From positions 16,055,650-16,119,649 of the forward strand of contig NC_079887.1 of assembly GCF_029227915.1 (NCBI RefSeq): 64,000 nt of DNA, given 5' to 3'. The position numbers and the translations under genes were made by a program. Numbering within the stretch: the stretch's first letter is position 1; the number at the start of each line of letters is the position of its first letter. The stretch comes from Hydractinia symbiolongicarpus. Taxonomy: Eukaryota > Cnidaria > Hydrozoa > Anthoathecata > Hydractiniidae. Positions 54,630 to 64,000 of this stretch are shown here, piece by piece. The notes below the pieces were generated by a model. That model had not been told where the DNA came from. It saw only the letters and a program-made list of their open reading frames with translations, and did no database searches.

Positions 54630-56545
54630 TTTTCGGGGCAGTATTTCAATAGTATAGCTTGATTAGTTCTTAAACCAAATAAATCTCTTAGATGCATAAA
54701 AATTCAAATATTCCAATGATATTTGTCCGACTCAAGAAGCTGCTGCCGTAGAGAAGCTATAGCACATTAAGGATTAGAGCCGTTTACGATGAAATTATTC
54801 CATTGTTGTTTGAAGTAAAAACAGGTCATAACTTTTTATCCGCAAAGGCTCTTAGGCTGAAATTCTGTAGAAGGCAAGTCAGTAATATAGCGTATCATTA
54901 GGAAAAAGAAAAAATACTGTTTTAACAGATATGGAAGAATTCCAAATTAAAAGTCAAAACTTAGGTGAAAAGAAAAATGACAATATTTTCGAGCAAGATG
55001 TAAAATTTTGCAAATTCTTATATTTACATGGAACAAGGATGTTCCAAAAAGGCATAAGTATAAAATTTATCTCATTTAAAGAGTCTCCGTGGATTTGATA
55101 TTCCATTGAAGTTAGGATCAGAGTAGAAAAGTTGAAAATAGTTCTAAATAATGTAATCATTATTGGCTCCATCCTCGTGAGAAACTGAAACTCCTATTTT
55201 GTGTATTGCTTCCAAAGTCACAAAATATCCTTTCAAACAAGAAATTTTGGGAAAAAGAGCGTTCTGGGAGGAACTATTCCAGTTTTTTGCTAAGAACTAC
55301 GTCTTTGAAAATGGAATGCGACATGATTATAAGCTTATTATATTATATAATGATGATAAGGTATTGATGGGAAAGGCTTGAATAAGTTTTTCAGTGATTT
55401 AGATTGATAATGAGCTGTTCGGTAAGACGATATTCCACCGATTTTCTTGATTTTTAAATTCTGATAACCTCTTCCATTTTAGAGCATATGGATAGAAAAA
55501 TCACTATCCATCAACGTGTATCGGACTTCCAACTAAAACACTGAAGGGGAGTAACATCAATTAAAGAAGCCTTCTAGAACGAATTATTCTTCTCTTAAAG
55601 AGGAGAATAATTTTTTAAACCATCGATCAGAAAACATCTATTGAAATTAGATACCGTTGTAAGATTACAACTGAGGTTGCTAATTTTTTATTGGAATTCT
55701 TTCAATCCTTGAACCCTCTTAGTTATGGAATTCATTTCTTGGTGGCGTTTTTAAAGTGTCTCAAAGACGTAATTTGGCCAAAAATGACATACTGAGACAT
55801 CTTCATACAGCAAAATAAAAACTCAGGACAGAAGTTGTCAATATAACGAAGTTGTGGAATTAGTGTTAATGGAATTAGTCTTTTCACAGTGCTCCTTAAA
55901 CTGCTTTAGTTTATTTTGTTCCTATTATAAAGTTTCATAAATATGTTGTATTTAGTTTGACTTAGTTTAAAAAGGAACTGATCATGTTACGAAAAATCTG
56001 TCTCCTATTCTGGGTGTAATTTGGACAACACCGTGCGGAATATCTAATCCATGCTTGCTCTTTAAATTATTTTTTCAGTAATCCATTTTAAATTCATGAT
56101 TATTCTACAAATAATTACAGCTTCCGAGGGTTGTTGCGCAGTTTAAAGTTGTCTTCGTAGAGGCTTTTTGTTTAAAATAAAACGTCATATTTCAATGGAA
56201 TAATCCATTAAAAAGAACACCTTGAATACAAACTTGCAGTAGATAAAATTGCAATTATCGCGATATTGGAATATCTAATCCAAGGAAGCTCTTGAAAATT
56301 TGGAGTACATATTCCCCATTTTTTTAAACATCAAGTGGGAAAATTTCAATTAGAAATTTTAAAAACTAAGTTTTAACATCAATCTCTGTAAATCATTAAA
56401 GGCTTGCTTCCCACAACTTGTCTCAAAATACTTGTATATAGAATTAGTATTTAAGAAACCTTTTTTGCCGGATTAGAGAGTACTAAGGTAAAACAAACAA
56501 GAGCAACTAAGCTAATTAGTGTAAAGACTTTTTACTAATTAGCTT
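54630..56545. other. Interior of the 6-kb element, no coding recognised
   Basis: Both strands were read. Only short ORFs occur and none has a recognisable transposase, integrase or polymerase motif. It may be captured host or unknown sequence. Confidence 0.45.
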
Positions 56546-56549
56546 TCGC

Positions 56550-58781
56550 GGAGGGTATTTTGTCAAAATATATTTTCTATTAGTGGATGGATTTGTATCC
56601 TACCTCAATGCTTGTCTATTCTATAGTGCAACGTGTTCCCTCAGATTGGTTTCTAGTGTAAAGCCTTCGCATTGATTGGTCTGCTTAAGGACTGTTGATG
56701 CGTCATTTTCAAGGAGGGTATTTCTCCATAAAATTGTCTCTATTTGTGTATGGATGTGTTTCCAGCATAAGTGTTTGTGCAGGGTACAGTATAAAATTTT
56801 CTCTTTGATTGGTCTTTTAAAATATCTCAGATTTTATTTTGCGCATCCCTCAACTTCTAAAAGTGTTACCTCAAATGACGTATGGATGTGTCTCACATTT
56901 ACAGACTTCCTTTTAATTTTTCTGCTAAGATTTCGACCTTTACTTTCATCCAGGTTGTTTTTAGCCATGTATTGTGGAATATCCCATACTGGTTTAGTGA
57001 GGCTTTATTTGAATAGATCTATTAGGTCATTTTTTAAATAGTGTTATCCAAGCTATCACTCCAAAATGTCGTCTCTATTGCATGTGCATAGGTATAAAAC
57101 AATACCGCCTTTTTAGTACATACTATACATCTTTCCTCAAATCTAACAGCTTTAAGACTTTTACTGTGTCATTTGCGAGGGGGTATTTGTCCAGAATATG
57201 GTTTCTGTTGGTGCATAGATGTGCACCCAACCTCACTGAATGTTTAATTTAAGGTGTAAGTCTTCTCTTGATTGGCGTGCTTTAGGACTTTTATATATCT
57301 TTTCGCGGAAGGGTATTCGTCCAAAGTTTAGTGTCTATTTGTGAATGGATTGTTATCCAACATAACTGATGTTGGATAACATTGGTTTGTTTTATAGTGA
57401 AAAGTCTTTCCTTCGATTGGTCTGCTTTGGGACTTTTGATGTGTCATTTTCTTGGAGGGTATTTAGCCCAATTATCATTTCTATTGGTGTATGGATGTGT
57501 ATCCAATCCCAATATTTGTTCATTACAGTGTAAAGTCTACATATTGATTAGTCTGCTTTAGAACTTTCATTTTTTCATATCGCGGTAAGGTATTTGTCAA
57601 AAATATAGTGTCTCTTTGTGTATTGACGTGTATCCAACATCAGTGTTTGTTTAGTTTAAAGTATAAAGTCTTCTCTTGATTGGCGTGCCTCCTGCGAAAG
57701 GACATATTAAAAGTCCAAGTCCAATTTGTCCAAGACATAGTGTCTATTTGTGTATGGATTGTTATCCAACATCAGTGTTGGTTTGTTTTATAGTGAAAAG
57801 TCTTTCCTTCGATTGGTCTGCTTTGGGACTTTTGATGTGTCATTTTCTTGGAGGGTATTAAGCCCAATTATCATTTCTATTGGTGTATGTATGTGTATCC
57901 AATCTCAATATTTGTTCATTACAGTGTAAAGTCTACATATTGATTAGTCTGTTTTAGAACTTTCATTTTTTTATATCGCGGTAAGGTACTTGTCCATAAT
58001 ATAGTGTCTCGTTGTGTACTGACATGTATCCAACATCAGTGTTTGTTTAGTTTAAAGTATAAAGTCTTCTCTTGATTGGCGTGCTTGAGGACTTTTAATG
58101 TAGGACTTTTGATGTATCATTTCGCAGAAGAGAATTTTGCCATAATATCATTTCTATTGGTAAATGGATGTATACACAACCTCAATTGTTGTTTTTTTCA
58201 ATATGTGATCACTTTGCATTAATTGGTCTACTTTAGAAATTTTGATACGTCATTTCCAGGGAGAACACTTGTTTCTACTGCGGAATAATGTGGCATATTA
58301 CGTTGGTTATAGCCTATCTACAAAAAAATGCATTTGTTATGTAGCGATAGAGAGTATTATAAGGGTAACATGCAGTATTATGCGATATTACGTTGTTATG
58401 GCCATCGACAGAAAATTTATGTACTTTTTTTGAATTATAAAGGTATTATGCAGTATTATGCAGTATTATGCGATATTACGTTGGTTATGGATTATTGACA
58501 GAAAAAATATGTATTTGTTATGTAGCGACAGAGAGTATTATGAAGGTATTATGCAGTATTATGCGATATTACGTTGGTATGACCATCGACAGAAAAAATA
58601 TGTATTTGTTATATAGAGAGGATGTCGGATAATGCGGTTTCATTTGTCGGGTCCATTTGGTTGGAGAAGTATGACTGAACGTCTGTCGGCTTTTTATGTC
58701 GATAAAGTATGAAGGTTGTTAGTTATGTTGTACGTCGTGTGTCGGGACCACTTAGCCCGGTGCTAAATGAAGTCGTTGCCC
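56550..58781 (-). repeat. Right arm of the 6-kb element: tandem units
   Basis: At least eight to ten diverged units repeat the theme GGAGGGTATTTGTCCAAAAT, TCTATTTGTGTATGGATGTG, TATCCAACCTCAGTGTTTG, AAAGTCTTCTCTTGATTGG and CTGCTTTAGGACTTTTGATG. A two-unit block of about 396 bp (from about 57380) is repeated almost unchanged from about 57775, showing recent expansion. The outer part (58270-58620) repeats GTATTATGCGATATTACGTT words. Confidence 0.8.
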
Positions 58782-59015
58782 TAAACGGAGTCGTAGCCCT
58801 AACGCGGCCACTGGTTATCTCATGCGACCTAATATGTAGTAACAACCAAGCTTTTATAAACAAAATAAGGAAAAGGCAGCTTTGGGTTGATGGACAGAAA
58901 ATTTTAAAGTGACTCGCTACAAAATGGAAAGATCACAAGACAAATCAGGATTCTTGGATGCAAATTCCAGTAAGGCTTTTTTTGGTTTATTAGTTTAAAT
59001 TAATCAATGAACTTC

Positions 59016-59016
<1 letters not shown>

Positions 59017-59050
<34 letters not shown>
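59017..59050. repeat. (GA)n microsatellite
   Basis: GAGAGAGAGAAAGAGAGAG run of about 34 bp. Confidence 0.9.
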
Positions 59051-59259
59051 TCACATTTAAGGGAAATGCATATAGTTAGCTAGCTAGCTAAACACCAATT
59101 TGAATTTATTATGTGACCTATTCACCTAAACATTTTTTGTGGATTGCTTGACCACAGTATTTAATTTTAAAATGCACTAATCTTGGAAAGGTAGCCAAAT
59201 GGTTGGGGGTTGATTGCAACTAAAACAGTCAGAAAAACTGACTAAGGGATTGTCTCACG

Positions 59260-59990
59260 ATCGTTTCAAAAATAATTGTTTCAATTTGTATAATATTTTA
59301 TTTGAAACGATCTCTATACGATTTTGAAACGAATTTAAAAAAAAATTGCAAAAAAATTGTTTTAAATTTGTTTCAATTTGTTACAAAATTGTTTCAAATC
59401 GCTTTGTTGAATTGAAGATTGTTTCGTAATTGATTCGTAATCGTTTCCTAATAGTTTCGCATTCGTTTCTCAATCATTTCAAAAAAATTAAAGTTAATTC
59501 GTTTCAACACTTCGTTAAATTGGTTTAAAATCGCTTCAAAATCACTTCAAAATCGCTTCTAATTTAACACATGTTTATCACACATCGCCGATTTCTAAAT
59601 AAATTTACTATCAAATTTATATAAATGTGTGCATTTTTATTCAAAAAAATACCAAATTGAATCATAGAAAGCGAAAAAGATCACCGTAGATTGTTTAAGA
59701 ATCATGACAACGGGATTGTAGAAAGCGAAAAGATCACCATAGATCATATAGTTTCACGTAATAAATTTGTCACGTTTTAATTGTTATTTAATTAATTTGG
59801 GGAAACAATTCGTTTCAGAACTTGTTTGGTAATTCTTTTCAAATTTTGTTTCTAGATTCGCTTTTAGTTTCGAAATCATTTCCAATCGTTTCCCATTCGC
59901 TTCCACTTTGTATCATTTTGTAGCTTAACAGATATAATAAACACAATCGTTTCTAAATCATTTCAAATTGCTTCATGATAGGTTGAACAA
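59260..59990. repeat. Degenerate TCGTTTCAAAAT/ATTGTTTCAA repeat block
   Basis: Words such as CGTTTCAAAA, TTGTTTCAAAT and ATCGCTTCAAAATC recur throughout. The block has no ORF and resembles in style the AATTCGTAT block at 35800-37480, that is, an expanded short motif with drift. A GAAAGCGAAAAGATCACC(A/G)TAGAT word occurs twice (about 59667 and 59718). Confidence 0.55.
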
Positions 59991-60029
59991 TAGGCTAATG
60001 GTGCTGAAAATACTAGTTAAAAAAAACTA

Positions 60030-60240
60030 TGGTAAACGTTTTTAGCACATATGCACTACAAGCTGGTCTCCCAGAATAACAAAATGATTCCTTTTTCAAG
60101 GACCTTTTCAACAACATTATGGCATGTAAAGATGACGAATTGGTTATTGTAGGGGGCGACCTAAACGGTCATGTGGGTGAAGACTTGTCTGGTTTTAAGG
60201 GTTACCATGGCGGTTTTGGATATGGATTTATGTGTAACCA
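60030..60240 (+). pseudogene. LINE endonuclease fragment
   Basis: The plus strand reads VFSTYALQAGLPE-stop-QN, then FFKDLFNNIMACKDDELVIV and GGDLNGHVGEDLSGFKGYHG. The YAPQxG and GGDLNGHVG motifs are the middle of an RTE/craniofacial-development-protein-2-like endonuclease. The rest of the element is absent. Confidence 0.75.
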
Positions 60241-60380
60241 CTGATTTTCCGATCACTAACACATTTTACCAAAGGCAGAAGCAAGATTTAAAAGACAATT
60301 TTTTTCTTTGACATTTAACAAATTTTGGCCGCACCTTTGTGCTAAGATGCCTCTTAGTTCCACGTCAATAGTTCACAGCT

Positions 60381-61090
60381 GGTGAATTTGGCTCAATTAA
60401 AGAAAATACTGTATTAAATGGAGCTACACTGCACAATCCTGTATAAAATAGCATTTTTTGTCCGTTTTTATTTGCATCCATGTAAAGCTGTGACTTCTGT
60501 TATTAAAGATTTCTCGCCTTGTATAGATATTCTCAGTTTAAGAGACACAGCTGAAAGTTCTTTACTCAAAGAATTATTACTTCCTGCTTGTCAGTACAAG
60601 AAAGACATGGCTTTGTATTTTCTTGTCTGCAGTACTGGTGGTCTCCCTGACTTAACTGATCAGATGTGCCGGGTGACAAGGTACCCTTTTTGGCCTTTTT
60701 AGGACGTGGCTGATACCGCTGTCGAATGGGTTTTCTTCGAGGAACAGGCTCTTTAAAATCATACACAAGTTTTAATGATGGATACAGATTACTGCAGGTT
60801 GGTTCTGCATCCTCAAAGTGCTCACTACAAACCCTGTCACTTGGATGTGGACTCCACAAAGATTTATCATCTTTTTCTCTCTTAACTCTCCGTACCCATT
60901 CCAAATGATTAGCTAAATAACGATTGGTACTGGGAAAACAAAACAGGCGATATGCTGGTGGTTGACAGGAGGCACAAGTTTCTTTAGTTTGAGGCTGACT
61001 ATTATGCTCTGTGCAAATACTTTTCCTCCACTTTTCCAATTTCCTTGTGTTATTCATACACCCAACAACAGCACAATTAGCAGGACCCAT
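60381..61090 (-). pseudogene. THAP-DDE transposase fragment
   Basis: The ATG at 61090 opens a 174-residue frame to 60566 (the frame is open to 61183, but the THAP fold should start MGPANCAVVGC). It has C-x4-C (CAVVGC), a long insert with CTEH...CASC, FCFPSTN, WVRRVKRE, WSPHPSDRVCSEHF and PSLKLVYD: a THAP zinc finger of the long-insert type seen at the head of Harbinger-like DDE transposases. A basic tail follows, then a stop. In another frame at 60448-60381 FYTGLCSVAPFNTVFSLIEP matches the start of the transposase part of that family. The catalytic DDE region is missing. Confidence 0.75.
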
Positions 61091-61269
61091 CTCGATAAGA
61101 CTAGAAAGCCAAACAAATTCTCTCACTACTTTACTCACAACACTGCCAGAAACTGTAACTGCCAGAGCGGTTTGTTTACCCAAAACTCTGCCCAGCTCTC
61201 CAAATAAAAATGGTAGCCATTAGGTTGAATTGGTGTATAAATATAGATGAAGCTGTGCGCATTAAGGCA

Positions 61270-63480
61270 AAGAAGGGTCGTTGTCTTCCCACATTCCACC
61301 TGCCCAATGTTCTGTAACTTCACTCCCTGCAGATAATATTAAGCGTTCAGAGTATGTGAATTTGGAACTAATACTCCCACCATCATTAAATTCGTTGTAT
61401 GTCCCAGATGACGAGGGTGAGTATGATCTCAATATAAGAACAGCAGACTGCAACCCACAACTCTCACTTAGTAGTAATGTTTTGGGTAGGCCTAAGATTA
61501 AGGACTTCGTCTCTTGGTGCAAGTGAGAAAGCTGGTCACCCATCAAATTCTTTTGTCACCCAGTTTGCCAACCAATACGTCTTCTCCGCTGTGTGTGCCT
61601 TTGACAAACCGCATAGGCTGCAGTTAGCTAATGATCCTTTGCGACGATGGGACCAGATTGACGACTTGCTCGTTACTTATAATTTGGGAGAGGCTTTCTT
61701 GCTAACTAAATCGTATGCCTCTTCCACCTCTGCCTTGACATTAACTGCTTACGGCAGCAGGAACATTTTGCAACAAATTTTACTAGGTTCCCCCAAAGGT
61801 TCAGAATGCTTTCCAGTACTTTCCCGGCAGCGGCTTCTATCAGGTAAAATTTTCATCAAATCCCAGAGTGTGCTGGCAGTTTAATAAAGGCCTGTATTGT
61901 TCCAACAGATGTCCCTTTCCACACAAGTGCACCTATTGTTCCAGAAATCATCCAGCACACCGTTGCTTATTTAGGCCCTTTTTTCCAATTAAGTCCTCTG
62001 ATTGCACTTCTGTAATTGTTTTATTGTTGTGCAAATTATTACTTTTGCATCCCAATCGGATCTTAGTTAATTTTATCCTTATGGGTTCAAACTAGGGTGT
62101 CAAACTGGATAACTTTTGACATCTACAACTAATAACAAATCCTCTATGAAATATTCGAGAAAAGTTGATAAGACTATTTTAAAAGAGTTGCCCCTCCTCT
62201 GATTACCCTCCTCTTCCAAATTTTTATTGCTCCCCATTGGGTGCAGCTCCTAAAAAGATGATACAATTCAGGTAATTTTAGACCTTTCATCAACACAGTG
62301 ATTTTTAGTTAACGATGACATCTCTAAGGAATCTTATTCGGTTACATACTCATCATTTGAGAATGCCATTGACATGGTACGTGAACTTGGCTGGCACTGC
62401 TTTTAAGCAAAACAGATGTCAAACATGCTTTCCAGTTGTGTCTGGTTCACCCAGATGACTGGCATCTACTTGGCTTCAAATGACAGGAAAGATAATTTTT
62501 CGATGTTATTCCTTTCAGTGGGAGGTCATCACCATTTAATCACTTGCCAGACTTAGTTGACTGGGTTCTTTATTACCTGGCTGCCATCTGGCAGCTGTTT
62601 CATTATCTAGATGACTATATTACAGGTGATCCGCTAAAAGCAGCATGCCAGGATATTGTTTATTTAATTCAAAAGGTCCTTTAGCCCTAGAGAAAGATTA
62701 ATGCTCCATCCTGCGTCCTTACTTATATAGGTATTGAAATTAATACCACTCAATTTATTATCCATCTATCTAAGAAAAATTTTTATGCTGTTTTGTCCCT
62801 GTTGAGAGTGTGAAAAGGAAAACTGCAGGAAAAAGGAGCAACTGTCACTCATAGGATTGTTGTCTTTTGCATGCAAAGTCCTAAATGTGATTGTATTTTC
62901 TGCATATAGGTTAATTTACCTTTCTACCACAGTAAGTAGACTTCACCATCACATTACCATTATATCAGAATCCAGCAAGGACATTGAGTTGTGGTTGATT
63001 TTCTACTAAGTTGGAACAGGATGGCAGTCATCCAAATAAAAATTACGTCAGAAACTATAAATATATTTACGGACGCTTCCATGAGTGGTTTAGGCAGTTT
63101 TTATGATGGAAAATGGTTTTCCATTTCTTTTCACAACACCAATAATTACAGCATTGCCTTGCTCGAATTACTTGCTGTTGTTTTAGCAGTACATATGTGG
63201 GGTGAGAAGTGGTCTAATACCATTTATACAGAACAGGTCATCATTTATACAGACAACAAGCTCATAGTTCACATATGAAGTACAGGTTCTTGCAAATGTG
63301 AGCGCATCAAGAAACTTGTTTGATTGTTGTTCTTTTTTACTGCAAACCACAACATTAATGTTTTGATGCACCATATTAGAACATGTTCTAATTTTTATGC
63401 AGACTTATATGCCCTGCCTACTTCGATTATTTTTCTTACCCAACATCCAGATCCATTCCTCAAATTTATGAATTGTGTTC
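61270..63480 (+). pseudogene. DIRS-like retroelement remnant (gag, RT, RNase H)
   Basis: A gag-like region reads HIPPAQCSVTS, SLSSNVLGRPKIKDFVSW, RRWDQIDDLLVTYNLGEAFL (61290-61860) and a cysteine-rich motif RVCWQFNKGLYCSNRCPFPHKCTYC (about 61868-61960). A reverse transcriptase follows at about 62395-62760: KTDVKHAFQL, HPDDWHLLGFK, FNHLPDLVDWVLYY and HYLDDYITGD (LDD in place of xDD). RNase H follows at about 63050-63275: FTDASMSGLGSFYDGKW, ELLAVVLAVHMW and IIYTDNKLIV. The order and the LLGF/YLDD wording are those of DIRS/Ngaro-type elements. Many stops and frameshifts are present. A tyrosine recombinase was not found in the window. Confidence 0.75.
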
Positions 63481-64000
63481 CATGCACATGTAGTTGCCTT
63501 TTTTTTTCTACTTCAGTGCCATTACTTTTTTCATGCTGGAGGTAAGTGGGGGACGTTTTGAAAAAAAAAATAACTTTTATATATTTATCTTTTTTTAAAT
63601 GATCTTTTGAAACACAAGCTGTACTGAAGAAAAAATTTAGAAAGCACGCTGTATGTCCTAAGAAGCACAGATGCATGAGACAATTGAGATGCCTTGAGCT
63701 TCAGACGCATCAAAATTTCCTAAGTGTTAGATAAACGCTAATTACTGTTGGTATTCAAAACCCTAAACAGCAGGTGCATGAAACAATTAAGATGCCTGAG
63801 TGTCAGGTAAGTCAACATGTCTCGAGTGTCAGGTGCATTTTTTTATTTAAGTGACGAACACAGTTATGTGTTATGACTGAACTGATGAGCAAGACAAATT
63901 CTCTGAGTTTTAATTTACTATTTATACTTATTATTGCGTTACATATTCTGCTACAACAGACACCACAGCAAGTAAGATACAATAAAATGCCCTGAGGGTC
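63481..64000. other. Right edge, repeat traces
   Basis: TTTTCATGCTGGAGGTAAGTGGGGGACGTTT at about 63530-63561 is a near copy of a segment in the left arm of the 22084-23225 foldback element (about 22324-22353). Further right, CAGGTGCATGAAACAATTAAGATGCC-like words repeat three times. No gene was seen. Confidence 0.45.

Larger units (their letters stand above)
52848..58781. mobile_element. Long-inverted-repeat element of about 6 kb with tandem-repeat arms
   Basis: The ends match as an inverted repeat: GGGCAATAACTTCATTTAGC, then ACCGGGCTAAG, ACGTACAACATAA, TTTATCGACATAAAAAG, GTCCGACATCC and AACCAACGTAATATCGCATA on the left, with the reverse complements at 58270-58781. Inside these the arms carry about 150-200-bp tandem units. 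The interior (about 54630-56545) has no recognisable protein. It could be a non-autonomous relative of a large TIR transposon. No TSD was found. Confidence 0.7.

Noticed and set aside
52848-58781. Calling the 6-kb element a Maverick/Polinton
   Set aside because: Long TIRs fit, but no polymerase B, integrase or ATPase reading was found and the ends do not match the usual termini.
60566-61183. THAP ORF starting at 61183
   Set aside because: The first 31 residues do not resemble a THAP protein, and THAP domains normally start right after the initiator, here the ATG at 61090.

Overview
The window is nuclear DNA from an AT-rich animal genome. It has spliced genes with short exons and GT-AG introns, and a dense, mixed load of transposable elements. 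The combination of AKAP1-like and RPA1 genes, a copia element primed by half an initiator tRNA, DIRS-like, Penelope-like, Helitron and THAP/DDE elements, and P2X7-C-terminal-domain fragments fits an early-branching metazoan. A cnidarian, possibly a hydrozoan, is my best guess, but this is inference and not proven by any single feature.

Three host genes can be built. (1) On the minus strand at 7968-5187 is an AKAP1-like mitochondrial-anchored KH/Tudor protein with three firm exons; the last few residues are unresolved. (2) On the plus strand at 10646-35294 is a complete 23-exon RPA1 (replication protein A large subunit). All splice phases agree and the product is 617 aa, as expected for the family. 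Its promoter has NRF1-like and E2F-like sites. (3) On the minus strand at 45761-42766 is a complete four-exon, 322-aa proline-rich protein resembling the MTFR/PRR11 group. A pure GAA/TTC tract of about 139 units sits in its first intron.

RPA1 intron 1 is over 10 kb and acts as an insertion sink. It holds a THAP fragment, two P2X7-CTD-like fragments on opposite strands, a 457-bp direct-repeat pair, and an apparently intact copia-type LTR retrotransposon with identical LTRs, a 5-bp TSD and a full gag-pol ORF. Intron 2 carries a 1.1-kb foldback element. Intron 8 carries two Helitron-like elements joined head to tail. Introns 7 and 9 carry minisatellites.

The remainder is mostly mobile-element debris. 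It includes a LINE at the left edge, an AATTCGTAT-rich block with a MADF fragment and a second Helitron tandem, a tRNA-derived SINE, a pogo-like MITE, a Penelope-like remnant, a third Helitron and two LINE fragments. At 52848-58781 there is an approximately 6-kb long-inverted-repeat element whose arms contain tandem repeats and which hosts a smaller nested foldback element. The right edge holds a LINE endonuclease scrap, a frameshifted THAP-DDE transposase and a decayed DIRS-like element. No rRNA, CRISPR or functional tRNA gene was seen.
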